A DNA stretch of 64,000 bases, from the NCBI RefSeq assembly GCF_035582795.1, contig NC_134367.1, positions 107,308,062 through 107,372,061 of the forward strand. The letters are read 5' to 3'. The stretch comes from Mycteria americana (lineage: Eukaryota > Chordata > Aves > Ciconiiformes > Ciconiidae). Made by a program: the position numbers and the translations under genes. Positions 1-39,864 of this stretch are shown piece after piece. Below the pieces are notes generated by a model. The model did not search any database. It had not been told where the DNA came from and saw nothing but the letters and a program-made list of their open reading frames with translations. The stretch's first letter is position 1; each line of letters opens with the position of its first letter.

Positions 1-540
1 CCAATAAGAGCCTAAGACTAACGAGACCTGTGTGTAAGCTGTCTTACTCTTCATTTTAAAAATTTCTTACTTAGCCGGTGGCTACAATTTCAGGAAACAT
101 ATGCAACTTGAATTCACTATTCATGTGATGTCAGTCACACTGTTCAAGACAAAAAAAAAAAAGACCCTACACCACCAAAATAAAGGTCACTAGTAAAACT
201 ACAAGATTCTAAAGAAGGCTAAACTCACCAGACTCAAATGACAGTAGACAAAAGTAAAGTTTTTATATCTCTACAAACAGAGAAGTTTTAAAGGTGAAAA
301 CCACATTTTTCTGGCATAAGTCCTATACAAAATAAGCACATCTCTGTCTCAAACATGTCATTTATGTATCTGAAACACAAAATAAACAGTGCTGCATAAT
401 ACATGCCATGGAAAGACTTCTAAACTTTCAGGGTGGGAGCAGGAGAGGGGATGCACAGCAATCACCACTGGAGCTTTCCACCATCAACAACAGCAGTGCC
501 TTGCTCTGGGTTGGGCTACATACTTCTCATGACACTTGCA
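1..540 (-). other. EPRS1: EPRS1 intron, left edge
   Basis: AT-rich intronic DNA between the ERV and the window edge. No exon of the ProRS half was found on the minus strand here. Only a short poly-A run (about 151-162) stands out. Confidence 0.7.
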
Positions 541-1091
541 TGTCCTGGTTTTGGCTGGGATAGAGTTAATTTTCGTATCAGCTAGTAGCTGATATAGTGC
601 TGTGTTTTGGATTTAGTATGAGAATAATGTTGATAACACACTGATGTTTTAGTTGTTGCTAAGTAGTGCTTACACTAAGTCAAGGACTTTTCAGCTTCTC
701 ATGCTCTACCGACTCAGAAGGCTGGAGATGCACAAGAAGCTGGGAGGGGGCACAGCCAGGACAGCTGACCCAAACTGGCCAAACAGATATTCCATACCAT
801 ATGACGTCATGCTCAGTATATAAACTAGGGGAAAACTGGCCAGGGGGCTGCTGCTCAGGGACTGGCTGGACATCGATTGGCGTGTGGTGAGCAGTTGCAT
901 CGTGCATCACTTGCTTTGTATATTCTTTTTTAATTATTATTATTATTTTATTTCAATTATTAAACTGTTCTTATCTCAACCCATGAGTTTTCTCACTTAT
1001 ACTCTTCCCATTTTCTCCCCCATCCCAACAGGGGAGGAGCAAGAGAGTGGCTGTGTGGTGCTAAGTCACAGGTTGGGGTTAAATCATGACA
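541..1091 (+). repeat. 5' LTR of the EPRS1-intron ERV
   Basis: 551 bp. Shares variants with the 3' LTR that the solo LTR at 41.5 kb lacks (for example GATTTAGTATGAG), so the two belong to one provirus. Visible promoter parts: CRE-type TGACGTCA at 802-809 and TATATAA at 817-823. ATTAAA at 959-964 could serve as the polyadenylation signal. The terminal inverted repeat has decayed to AAATCATGACA. Confidence 0.9.
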
Positions 1092-1099
1092 GTCCTTTT

Positions 1100-1117
1100 T
1101 GGCACTCAACATGGGGC
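1100..1117 (+). promoter_or_regulatory. Retroviral primer-binding site, tRNA-Lys type
   Basis: TGGCACTCAACATGGGGC begins 9 bp after the 5' LTR. It matches the known tRNA-Lys(1,2) primer site at 15 of 18 positions. Two of the three mismatches are CpG-to-CpA changes, the usual result of methyl-CpG decay. Confidence 0.7.
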
Positions 1118-1255
1118 TCGATGGATTGAGATAACAACAAATCTGACCAGAGCACATTAGAACAAATTTTTTATAAACATTTATTATATTGGTTTGATAG
1201 TCACTGGTCACAGCGTTGATTAATTTGCTCTCAAAGTTATTGTGCTCATTCTCAG

Positions 1256-3170
1256 TTGTGTTATGTAACACCTCACTTGCACTATATGCTCCCTGTTGTG
1301 CTGTTTATCACCACTGGGAGCTGGGTCAAGATTATCATTTTGCTGTACTTTGTAACACTGGTTTATGATACAAAATGGCTGGTCGTGAGACTAATCCGGT
1401 ATTTGTACTCAGCATTGCCGTCATCTCCATACTTCGGGAACCATCTCTCGGAAACTATTAATAATTACACTGTGTACCTTTTCTCCTCAGACAGCCAGTT
1501 TATGGAGGAGACACCTTCCTTCCCCTTCCCCTTCTCCTCCAGGCTAGTTACAATAGCTCTTGAGAATTCTGAATACCCTTGGGATGTTCAAACTGGCATG
1601 TTCCTGTTACTCCTACTCCTGAATGTGTTTCAGGTCTTGTTTAAAGTTAAACAACTATTTAAGAATATCACCCAGAGATCTACCCCAAGGCTGGACAGTT
1701 ATGAGTGGCAGGGTGTATGCGACAGTATGGGCAAGTACCTAGGACAGTGGGCACCTCCAGTGTTTTGGAACTTCACCCCTGAACAAGTGCAGAATCCTGA
1801 AAAACTAGTTAAGGATTTGCAAAAAGTATGCCGTCACCCTGGCAACTCCAAAGAGATACAAATCACTGCAATGTGCTGGGGCCTGACCCCTGCCTACTGA
1901 GCCCTGTTTAATACTATTCAGTACCCTCAAGGGGAAGAGAAGGTCTCTGGATCTGATGACAAAACGGTAGGCACTGCAGCTACTGCAACCTCTGCAACAG
2001 GCACTGCAGCTACTCCAACCCCAGCGACATATACTGCAGCTGAACCAGAGAACCAACCCGTGCTGGTATCAGTCGCCCCTATACACAAGAAGAAATCTTG
2101 GAAGCAAAAGTCAGCTCCTTTAATAAGGAATGATGAAAAAGCAGGGCCATCATGAGAAGAGGAAGAACTCATAAACAAGATGGTAACCACCCAATCCCTA
2201 TCCCTGACTGAGCTGCGAGATATGCGAAAAGATTTCAGCTGTCATCCAGGTGAGCACATTGTCACCTGGCTGCTCCGATCCTGGGATAACAGGGCCAGTA
2301 GCCTGGAATTAGAGGGTAGGGAAGCCAAGCAGGTGGGATCCCTTTCTAGGCAAGGGGGCATTGACAAAGAGATTGGAAAAGGGGCAGAAGCCCTCAGCCT
2401 CTGGAGGCGACTACTGTCAGGCATGAAGGAAAGGTATCCCTTCAAGGAAGATGTTATATATCACCCAGGCAAGTGGACCACCACGGAGAGAGGTGTCCAG
2501 TACCTGAGGGAATTAGCCGTGCTGGAGGTGATTTATGATGACCTGGACAACAAGCAGTTATCCAAAGATCCAGATGAAGTCAAGTGCACATGACTCATGT
2601 GGCAGAAGTTAGTACGGAGCGCACCATCATCACATGACAACTCATTGGCAATAGTAACCTGGAAAGACGGAGAGGAACCAACGGTGGATGAACTGGTTGG
2701 CCAATTCCAGCAATATGAAGAAAATCTCTCTTCCTCCCTTGTCTCGGCTGTGGAGAAACTGTCCCAGAAGGTCCAGCAACTCAAAGAGGATACGTGCTAC
2801 TCCCCACCCGTATGGACCAGTATGTCGGCTATTAGGAGTAAGTGCTCCTCTGCTCAACAGAAATGATACTGCAGGTACACACCATGGGCCACCCTGTGGT
2901 TTTACCTGCATGACCACGGAGAGGACATCAGGAAGTGGGATGGAAAATCTACCTCAACCCTAGAGGCACGGGTATGTGCATTAAAAGGAAAAACAATCAC
3001 ACAAGGGGGTTCTTCCAGGAAAATTGCTGCTCCAGTTTCCAGTGGGCAGTTCCCCAGGCAGAGTAGGAGGGCTGATCTTACTTCTGATCCTAATGAAGAG
3101 ACTTCTGACTCATATTTACAAGAAGTGAGTAACAAATACTATGACCAGGACTAGAGGGGCCCTGCCTCCC
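1256..3170 (+). pseudogene. ERV gag remnant
   Basis: Frame 2 carries most of the gag: an open stretch 1256-1900, then 2180-2593 and 2597-2866 separated by stops. An early segment has a hydrophobic run. The middle is a Thr/Ala/Pro-rich low-complexity stretch (about 1976-2045) built from repeats around GCACTGCAGCTACT. No CCHC zinc knuckle was recognised. Assigned to gag by position between primer site and protease. Confidence 0.6.
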
Positions 3171-3229
3171 GCCAAGTGGAGGAAAGGGACAACCGGGTTT
3201 ACTGGACTGTGTGGATTTGATGGCCTGGC

Positions 3230-3655
3230 ACATCAGACCCACAGGAGTATAAGGCTCTAGTGGACACCGGTGCACAGTGTACCCCAATGCCATCAAGCTA
3301 TACAGGGGCAGAACCCATCTGTATTTCTGGAGTGACAGGATCCCAACAGCTAATGGTATTGCAGGCCAAAGTAAGTCTAACTGGGAACAAGTGGCAAAAG
3401 CACCCCATTGTGACTGGCCAAGAGGCTCCGTGCATCCTTGGCATAGACTGCCTCAGGAGAGGATATTTTAAGGACCCAAAAGGGTACTGGTGGGCTTTCG
3501 GTATAGCTGCCTTGGAGATGGAGGAAACTAAACAGCTGTCTACCTTGCTCGGTCTATTGAAGGACCCTTCTGTTGTAGGGTTGCTGAGGGTCGAAGAACA
3601 ATGGGTACCAATTTGCACCACAACAATGCACCAGTGGCAATATTGCACCAGCTGA
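3230..3655 (+). pseudogene. ERV aspartic protease remnant
   Basis: The active-site motif DTG is intact at 3263-3271 in the context ALVDTGAQCT, followed by ILGIDCLRRG, the usual second part of a retroviral protease. The frame stays open to 3655. It is not joined in frame to the neighbouring domains. Confidence 0.8.
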
Positions 3656-3750
3656 GAATCCCCGATTCCCATCCATGAGCATATTTGTTGACTGGAGAGC
3701 CAAGGAGTGATCAGCAAGACTCGCTCACCCTTTAACAGTCCCATAGGGCC

Positions 3751-4660
3751 ATGCAAAATGGAGAGCGGACACTAACAGTAGACTGTCATGGCCTGAATGA
3801 AGTCACGCTGCTGCTGAGTGCTGCCATACCGGACATGCTAGAACTTCAGTACAAACTGGAGTCAAAAGCAGCCCAGTGGTATGCCACAATTGGTATTGCT
3901 AATGTGTTTTTCTCAATCCCTTTGGCAGCAGAGTGCAGGCCACAGTTTGCTTTCACTTGGAGGGGCATCCAGTACACCTGGAATTGACTGCCCCAGAGGA
4001 GTGGAAACACAGCCCTGCCATTTGCCATGGATTGACCCAGACGGCACTGGAACAGGGTGAAGCTCCAGAACATCTGCAATATATTGATGACATCATTGTG
4101 TGGGGCAATACAGCAGTAGTTCTTGAGAAAGGGAAGAAAATAGTCCAAATCCTTCTGAAAGCCAGTTTTGCCATAAAACAAAGTAAGGTCCAGGGACCTG
4201 CACAGGAGATCCAGTTTTTAGGAATAAAATGGCAAGATGGACATTGTCAGATCCCAATGGATGTGATCAACAAAATAACACTCTGTCCCCACCAGCTAGC
4301 AAAAAGGAAACACAAGCTTTCTTAGGCGTTGTGGGTTTTTGGAGACTGCATATTCCAAATTACAGTCTGATTGTAAGCCCTCTCTACCAAGTGACCCAGA
4401 AGAAGAATTATTTCAAACGGGGCCCTGAGCAATGACAAGCCTTTGAACAAATTAAATGGGAGATAGTTCATGCAGTAGCCCTTGGGCCAGTCCGGGCAGG
4501 GCAAGATGTAAAAAATGTGCTCTACATTGCAGCTGGGGAGAATGACCCTACCTGGAGCCTCTGGCAGAAAGCTCCAGGGGAGACTTGAGGTTGATCCTTA
4601 GGGTTTTGGATTCAGGGATACAGAGGATCTGAGGCCTGCTATACTCCAACTGAAAAAGAG
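3751..4660 (+). pseudogene. ERV reverse transcriptase remnant
   Basis: The catalytic YIDD box is at 4080-4091 (QYIDDIIVWG), followed by FLGIKWQ and a connection region with AFLGVVGFWR. The domain is split across at least three frames. Upstream, the motif that normally carries the first catalytic aspartate (before FFSIPLA, about 3,892-3,925) appears to have glycine in that place, so the enzyme would be dead even without the frame breaks. Confidence 0.85.
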
Positions 4661-4663
4661 ATA

Positions 4664-5538
4664 TTGGCAGCATATGAAGGGGTTCGAGCTGCTTCGGAAG
4701 CGGTTGGTACTGCAGCACAGATCCTCCTGACACCCCGACTGCCAGTGCTGGGCTGGATGTTCAAAGGGAGGGTCCCCTCTACACATCATGCAACTGATGC
4801 TATGTGGAGTAAGTGGATCACACTGATCACACAACGGGCTCAAATAGGAAACCCCCGTCACCCAGGAATCTTGGACTGGTTGATCATGGACTGGCCAGAA
4901 GGCAAAAATTTTGGAATACCACCAGAGGAGGTGACATGTGCTGAAGAGGCCCCACTGTATAATAAACTACCAGAAAATGAGAAGCAATATGCCCTGTTCA
5001 CTGGTGAGTCCTGTCATATTGTGGGAAAGATGTATGGCAGTGGAAGGCTGCTGTATGGAGTCCTATATGACAAGTCGCAGAAACCGCTGAAGGAGAAGGT
5101 GAATCAAGTCAGTTTGCAGAAATGAAAGCCATCCAGCTGGCTTTAGATACTGCTGAATGAGAAAAATGGGCAGTACTTTATCTCTACACTGACTCATGGT
5201 TGGTATCAAATGTCCTGTGGGGGTGGTTGCCGCAATGGAAGCGGAGCAACTGGCAGCGCAGACGCAAACCCATCTGGGCTGCCGCACTGTGGCAAGATAT
5301 TGCTGCCCTGGTAGAGAACATGGTTGTAAAAGTACATCACGTAGATGCTGACATACCCAAGGGCTGGGTCACTGAAGAACATCAAAACAACCAGCAGGTG
5401 GATCAGGCTGCTAAGACTGAAGTGGCTCAGGTGGATCTGGACTGGCAGGATAAGGGTGAATTATTTATAGCTCAGTGGGGCCATAACACCTCAGGCCATC
5501 AAGGAAGAGATGCAACATATAGATGGGCTGGTGATTGA
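4664..5538 (+). pseudogene. ERV RNase H remnant
   Basis: Open segments 4664-5125 and 5200-5538 lie in different frames. The first has the tether-like region and an RNase H-type start that reads ALFTGESC. The second has VKVHHVDADIPKGW and ends with HNTSGHQGRDATYRW, which starts the integrase zinc-binding region. A stop codon at 5536-5538 interrupts the transition. Confidence 0.75.
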
Positions 5539-5541
5539 GGG

Positions 5542-6360
5542 GTGGACTTGACCATGGACGCTATTGCACAGGTTATCCATGAATGTGAAACATGCGCTGC
5601 AATCAAGCAAGCCAAGCGGTTAAAGTCTCTGTGGTATGGAGGACAATGGCTGAAATATAAATATGGGGAGGCCTGGCAGATTGATTATATCACTGTCCCA
5701 CAAACTGCCAAGGCAAGCGCCATGTGCTTACAATGGTGGAAGCAACCAGCAGATGGCTGGAAACATATCCTGTGCCCCATGCCACCACCTGGAACACTCT
5801 CCTGGGCCTTGAAAAGCAAGTCCTGTGGGGACATGGCACCCCAGAAAGAATTGAGTCAGGCAATGGGACTCACTTCTGAAACCACCTCACAGACACCTGG
5901 GCCAAAGAGCATGGCACTGAGTGGGTATATCACATCCCCTGTCATGCACCAGCCTCTGGGGAAACTGAACGATACAATGGGCTGTTAAAGACTACACTGA
6001 GAGCAATGGGTGCTGGGGCATTTAAACAGTGGGATACACTGTTTAGTGTATTTAGCAAATTTAGCAATTTTAGCTAAATTTAGCAAATTTAGCAAAAGCC
6101 ACCTGGTTAGTCAACACTAGGGGATCTGCCAATCAAGCTAGCCCTGCCCAATCAAAACTTTTATGTACTGTAGAACGGGATAAAGTCCCTGTAGTGCACA
6201 TAAAAAATATGCTGGGGAAGACAGTCTAGGTTACTCCTGCCTCGGGCAAAGGCAAACGCATTTGAGGGATTGCTTTTTGCTCAAGGACCTGGGTGCACTT
6301 GGTGGGTAATGCAGAAGGATGGGGAAGTCCAATGTGTACCTCAAGGGGATTTGATTTGGG
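5542..6360 (+). pseudogene. ERV integrase remnant
   Basis: Continues in the same frame after the stop at 5536-5538. HECETCAAIK supplies the CxxC half of the HHCC zinc finger and EAWQIDYITVPQ the first core aspartate. The core shifts frame near 5,740. A 50-bp ATTTAGCAA-like array (about 6041-6095) splits the distal part. The domain ends near 6,360, and no env follows. Confidence 0.75.
6041..6095 (+). repeat. Tandem ATTTAGCAA-like array inside ERV integrase
   Basis: Five or so imperfect copies of a 9-10 bp unit (ATTTAGCAA, TTTTAGCTA and variants) interrupt otherwise recognisable integrase coding sequence. Probably a post-insertion slippage expansion. Confidence 0.8.
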
Positions 6361-6790
6361 GTGAGAATAGACAATAAATTACATTGTATTATGTTAATTG
6401 CTATATAACATTGTATATCATCACTTCTATAGTGGCTGTATGCCATAACAATGGTATTACAGTAAGAATCACCCACATTAATGAAGAATGAACTTTGATG
6501 AAAACCGAGCAAAGCACAGTGACGATGGAACCAGAACTGGCTTCAGCATGCAACAATCCAACACCACACACCATCTCTCCTGCCCTGAAGGACTGTTATG
6601 ACAGATGGAGCCCGAAGTCATGGATTAAATGAACTCAACGGACAATTTAGAGGGATGGCCCATAAACTAAGGGAATGATATCTCTATGTATATATTAAAA
6701 GACAGGAAAAGTGGTGGTGATTAACTGGAATGTATTAGATAGCGTGGGATCTGGGCACGGTGTAGATGGTATAGAGTAAGGGGTGGATAC
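6361..6790 (+). other. ERV 3' non-coding region and polypurine tract
   Basis: No open frame of note and no envelope gene. The sequence just before the 3' LTR (about 6,772-6,788) is purine-rich (AGAGTAAGGGGTGGA), fitting the plus-strand primer. Confidence 0.65.
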
Positions 6791-7352
6791 TGTCCTGGTT
6801 TTGGCTGGGATAGAGTTTATTTTCTTCCTAGTAGCTGATATAGTGCTGTGTTTTGGATTTAGTATGAGAATAATGTTGATAACACACTGATGTTTTAGTT
6901 GTTGCTAAGTAGTGCTTACACTAAGTCAAGGACTTTTCAGCTTCCCATGCTCTACTGACTGAGAAGGCTGGAGATGCACAAGAAGCTGGGAGGGGGCACA
7001 GCCAGGACAGCTGACCCAAACTGGCCAAACAGATATTCCATACCATATGATGTCATGCTCAGTATATAAACTAGGGGAAAACTGGCCAGGGGTCCGCTGC
7101 TCTGGGACTGGCTGGGCATCAGTCAGCGGGTGGTAAGCAATTGCATCATGCATCACTTGCTTCGTACATTATTTTATTATTATTACTACTACTACTATTT
7201 TATTTCAATTATTAAACTGTTCTTATCTCAAACCACGACTTTTCTCATTTTTACTCTTCCCATTTTCTCCCCCATCCCACGGGGCGGGGGGTGGGGGGGG
7301 CAGTGAGCAGGCAGCTGTGTGCTAAGCCTCCGGCTGGGGTTAAACCAGGACA
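6791..7352 (+). repeat. 3' LTR of the EPRS1-intron ERV
   Basis: About 562 bp, closely similar to the 5' LTR (by eye roughly 15 differences in the first 330 bp). Keeps TATATAA near 7062-7068, but the CRE reads TGATGTCA. Carries a G-rich run at 7281-7300 not present in the 5' copy. Confidence 0.9.
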
Positions 7353-7764
7353 TCAGGACATCACAGTAAATATTTTGGAAACCCTGGTAGAACGAAATAA
7401 GCGTAAGGGGTTTTGTTCTCCAGGGTTTATACTGAGCAAGATACAGCAGCACATTTGCAGAAGCAAATAATGAAGCATAGCAAGTTCTCAATGACAGTAA
7501 CAGCACCAACAGTAACAGGGTTGCACACTGCTTTATGCTTTCTACAGGCTAGGGAGAATTTTCCTCAGTAGGATGCTGAGGTACAACTGACACTAAATGA
7601 ATTTGGTAACTTGCTTTTGGCTTGATCCTAAATATGAAAATGAACACAGTTATTTTGCAAATGTGCACGCTTTCGAGTGAAATGAAAAACCTGTAAAACT
7701 CTAACTCTGAATAGAGGTAAACAGTTGAGGTTTCTATCAAATAGATTAAAGATCACATCTTTAC
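7353..7764 (-). other. EPRS1: EPRS1 intron between ERV and exon 22
   Basis: About 410 bp of intron without a recognised element. It begins with a short duplication (TCAGGACATCA just after the LTR end). Confidence 0.7.
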
Positions 7765-36004
<28,240 letters not shown>

Positions 36005-36550
36005 GCCCGCCGCCACCGCCGGCGCCGCGCCGGAACCAAAGGAGAGGGTGGGGCGGGGCGCGCGGCGGCGCCAGCTCGGCAAGGGCCAGATCCGCAGGCC
36101 CCGCCCCTGGCCCCGCCCGCCGAGGCGGGGCGGGGCCGTTCTGCGTCACTTCCGGCGGGGATGCTATAGCGGGGGGTGCGTGAGGTGGAGGGCCGTTTTC
36201 TCGCCCCCGTCACCGCCGGACAGCTCCTACAGGGGCTGCCGCGGCCGCCGCCGCTTTGCAGCCACGGCCCGAAGTCTGCCGGGAGGCGGCGGTGAGGTTG
36301 GAGCCGGGCGGGAGATGACTAACGGGCGGTGCGCCCGCCCGCGCTAGGTGAAGTGGCGGGGAAGCAGTCCTGTCTGGGTGCTCGGTAGGGGCTGGCGGCT
36401 GTGTGGGGGCTGCCCTGCCTCTAAGCGTCCCCTTGGCCTCGCTGGGGCCGGGTGCTCACCGGCGGGGCAGCCCGACGGCGGGAGCGGTGTCTGGTGCCGG
36501 CGCTTCTCCTCTCGCAGCTGCTCCGGCGCTTGGGCAGGCCCTTCCGAGAG

Positions 36551-39500
36551 CTTTGCAGGAGTTAACTGTAAAGACTCCTGAGCTAGGTGTCTGGCAGCAG
36601 CTGTAGAGATGGCTTCGGTCCCTTTTCTATGTATAACGATACAAACAAATCAAACGGTGCAACATACACGACACATTTGAGTGCAGTGGTTTAACCCATC
36701 TTTTTCCATAGAATGTTACTTGTTACATTCCTCACGAACACGCAGATTTTGCAGTGGGTCAAACCAGTCTTGGAATGAATTACAAAAATACTGTCAGCAG
36801 TTTTTCACAGGAGATGCTCAAGTTCACATTGTTACAAGGACAATGCAGTGTCACTGTGCTGCTTCCCGCCCCCCTTCCGTTTATTTTATAGATGGTACTA
36901 TAGCACCTGATGGGCTAGCAGAGAAATGCTGAAATGCTTGATTGGTGGACCGGTGCTGTTCTGTGCAGTGGGCATAGTGGTATAGCCACAGCATGACTGC
37001 ACCTTACGTGCTGGCTTTTATCCTTGATTCCTGCTGCTGGATTTTATCTCAACTTTCCTTTATATTTTCCCGTGTTAGCAGTTTTACAGTTTCTGTAAGC
37101 ATGGAAAGTAGTACCATACATAACCGTCTTTACACCTCAGGTAGAAGCTGGTGTATGCTATGTGCATCTACTCCCATTGAGGTAACTGTAAATGAGCAGA
37201 GAGATAAATTACAGCAGAATTAGAAAGGGGCTTATGCTGAGGACATTTTCAAACATATAGCAAGTTTCAGATGAAAATAAGGATATAGAGACATAGATGA
37301 AGATTACTAATAGTGGGTTCTGTATTTGACTTTGTATTTTAATGATTAGATGGAAAGATTTATTAAGGCAAGCTTTGTGTCGTCTAAGTTGTTCTACGTT
37401 TTATCTTAATGTGTTTTGCAAATTCGCATGCAGATTTTGATGTGAATACTAAAGCATGTGTATCCAAGAATTCTGCAGAAGATAAAGGTGAGAATTATGT
37501 ATAATTGAGGCAGTGAAATTAGATTAATCTTGTGCGTGCTACGTGGTTCAAACTTCAGTCACAATCAATATGTGGAATGATTAAACTTATAATGGGTCAA
37601 GATGACTAATTAAAGCAGGCTGAATCTGTCTTGCATGCTCTTACTAGTCATGCGCTTGAGGAAGGAGAAGAAAGGTAGGCTATAGATGAAAGGATTAGAA
37701 GCATGCGTTGTTCCTATATATGCAGCTTTAATCCACTGTCATGATAGCATTATGGACTGGCTGATGATGATAGTGAGGTAAGTGATAATCTTGCTAATTT
37801 ATCTGTAAATGTTGTGATGACCTCACTAAGGAAAGAGCTTCCTTAGATCCTTTACCATGTGTGCACATGAAGAGACTGGGAACACTTTAGCAAGAGTTGC
37901 CTTGTTTGTATCTATTGGTGTCAAGATGTTCCCGCTTGCTGGAAATAGAGCCAGCTTTAAGCCAATGAAGTCATATTGGTGTTACCCTACTGTGAGGAGA
38001 GGATCTAGTCTAAAGACTCTAAGTAAATCAGAGATGTTAAATACTTTGTGTGATGAAAGGAGAAAGAAGTAACACACTGTTGAAAACTGAACTTTGAAAT
38101 TTTCTTCTGTATGGGAAACATAGCTTTTTGTATCTTGAAGTTCTGTGCTAGCTTAAGGATGGTTTCAGTGGACCAAGAGTGTAGTTATTCGGAGGACTTA
38201 ATCTTGTGGGCAGGGAGGAAGTGAGAATGGGTGCAGTGCAACTTGCAGGCTACTTTGCCATTCATAGTGTCAGCAGAGGTTAAGGCAAAAAAAAAAAAAA
38301 ATGCTGGGAGAGCTTAAGCATTCAGTCTTTACCTAAGCAAGCAGCCAAGTTCAGGCACCCTCCCTGACACCACAAGCCCGAGAACCCAACATACGCCACT
38401 CTTCTATCCACACAGAGAACAGGAAGAAAACCACAACTATGTGTTGTCCATTGAAACTGGCATCTCTTCATGGCATGCTTCAGCATGTGTCATATTGTTA
38501 GGGAAATGGAGTCCCTAAGACTCCTTAATGTGGGGGTGAGGGACTTGGGTCACAAAATCGGGAGAAAATAAAGCACTTGAGGGGCCCCACTGGTTCAAGA
38601 TACTCCAGAATCCTAAACTGAGCTTGAAGAGACTTCATCTGTTTTGGCTAAGGCTGCCAATTTTAGCTAGTCATATGGAATTTACTTCTTGTTCTCTTTT
38701 GTGTTCAAGTGGACTGAACAGCTGAATTCTGCTTTCCTAACCCCCACACCTATGGGAAAGCTGACTGGAACAGGCTCTCCAATTTTTAAGTTCATTTTAG
38801 GTGATCTTGTCCTCTGCTCTGTCGCCTCCCCTAACATGCCTATGTTCCACAGGAGGGGGAAGGGGTAGTGTCAGGTTCTTCAACTCTTGGGGCTGTTGGA
38901 AAGGCACCTGGACTTCGTTTCTCTCAAAATTTGGACATGAAAAATTTCAAGTTCCAGCATTTCTGTTGTCTCCATGTATGACTAAGTGACCTAGGATGCC
39001 CAAAGCTCTCCAAGACTGAGGTGGCATAGACCCTGTGACAGAGGCATTTCAGATCATCAGAGAGGTGCTGGGAACTCCTCCCACTGTTGCAGTTTCCTTG
39101 GGTTCTCCTCAACTGAGGTCTCCTGAGCCCTGCTGTATTAACACTTTGCTGATCCTCAATGGATCCAATGATCCAGGAAGCCCTATTTGAAATGTCAGAG
39201 GCCCACCTGGACTGCATCCTCACTCCTGCAAAACTCAGACAACCCAACTCACCACAAATAGCAATCTTGGCCACCCCAAAAATTCAAAGACTCACTTCTA
39301 AGAATCAAAACTGTCAACTTTATAATAACAAAAAACATTGAGCAAGATCAGATAAATTACTTAACATGATTTTGTGCCCTGAATATTAAGATGATTTTTG
39401 GACTGTAGTGTTATGATTAGCAGTATATTAAGCACAGTCGTACCACGTGAAGAATGAATACGCCCAAAGAATATGGAAAACTACTATTGAAGAAATGTGA

Positions 39501-39715
39501 CTTTTTTGATGATGTCTGCTAAACACAACAAAACAATCTGATCCAACATATACCTAGAGATTCTGTATGTAATTTTGAAATTCTTGAACACCTTAATGGA
39601 GTAATTCGGTTCAGATTCTATAAAACAAAATTTCAAGCTCAGTTATCTTCTTTCTTTCTTATTCTCCAAGCTCACTTTCTCAGCCTGCCAGGCCCAGTGA
39701 AGATGCTTTACTGCT
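36551..39715. other. Spacer between EPRS1 and BPNT1, probably with the BPNT1 3' UTR
   Basis: No coding exon recognised on either strand. The part next to 39,715 must include the BPNT1 3' UTR, since no other exon follows the stop codon. No AATAAA is seen on the minus strand close to the stop; the first clear one is at 37,359-37,364. A poly-A run lies at about 38,287-38,301. Confidence 0.6.
37359..37364 (-). terminator. BPNT1: Candidate BPNT1 polyadenylation signal AATAAA
   Basis: TTTATT on the plus strand reads AATAAA in the BPNT1 direction, 2.35 kb after the stop codon. ATTAAA at 37,727-37,732 is a nearer alternative. Neither can be confirmed from sequence alone. Confidence 0.25.
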
Positions 39716-39864
39716 TTAAGGCACAAGAGATTGTTTAACGGTGTTAGGAATACGACTGGCATAATAGTCATAATTTCTCAAAGTGGCAAGGACCCCAGCT
39801 GAATTCATGTGTTTCACTTCCTTGTTATACTGAAATGAATTTCCATGGATATCAGTTATCTTGC
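39716..39864 (-). CDS. BPNT1: BPNT1 exon 9 (last coding exon)
   Basis: Residues 259-307 plus the TAA stop at 39,716-39,718 (contains [20 protein letters not shown] and ends QSLVP). The acceptor is TTTTGCAG. Confidence 0.95.

Larger units (their letters stand above)
541..7352 (+). mobile_element. Full-length defective endogenous retrovirus, avian ERVL type
   Basis: Two related LTRs (541-1091 and 6791-7352) flank about 5.7 kb of decayed gag-pol. Both LTRs start TGTCCTGGTTT; the right one ends in the exact inverse AAACCAGGACA. A tRNA-Lys-like primer site follows the left LTR and a purine-rich tract precedes the right one. Gag, protease, reverse transcriptase, RNase H and integrase follow in order; no env was recognised. 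In-frame stops and frame shifts interrupt every gene, so it cannot encode a working virus. It lies antisense to EPRS1 within the intron at the left edge. Assignment to ERVL rests on LTR type, gag-pol order and lack of env. The Lys-type primer site is a point against over-precise naming. Confidence 0.9.

Noticed and set aside
680-1271. Minus- and plus-strand open frames in the left LTR
   Set aside because: They recur in the 3' and solo LTR copies because the LTR sequence is shared, not because a protein is encoded.
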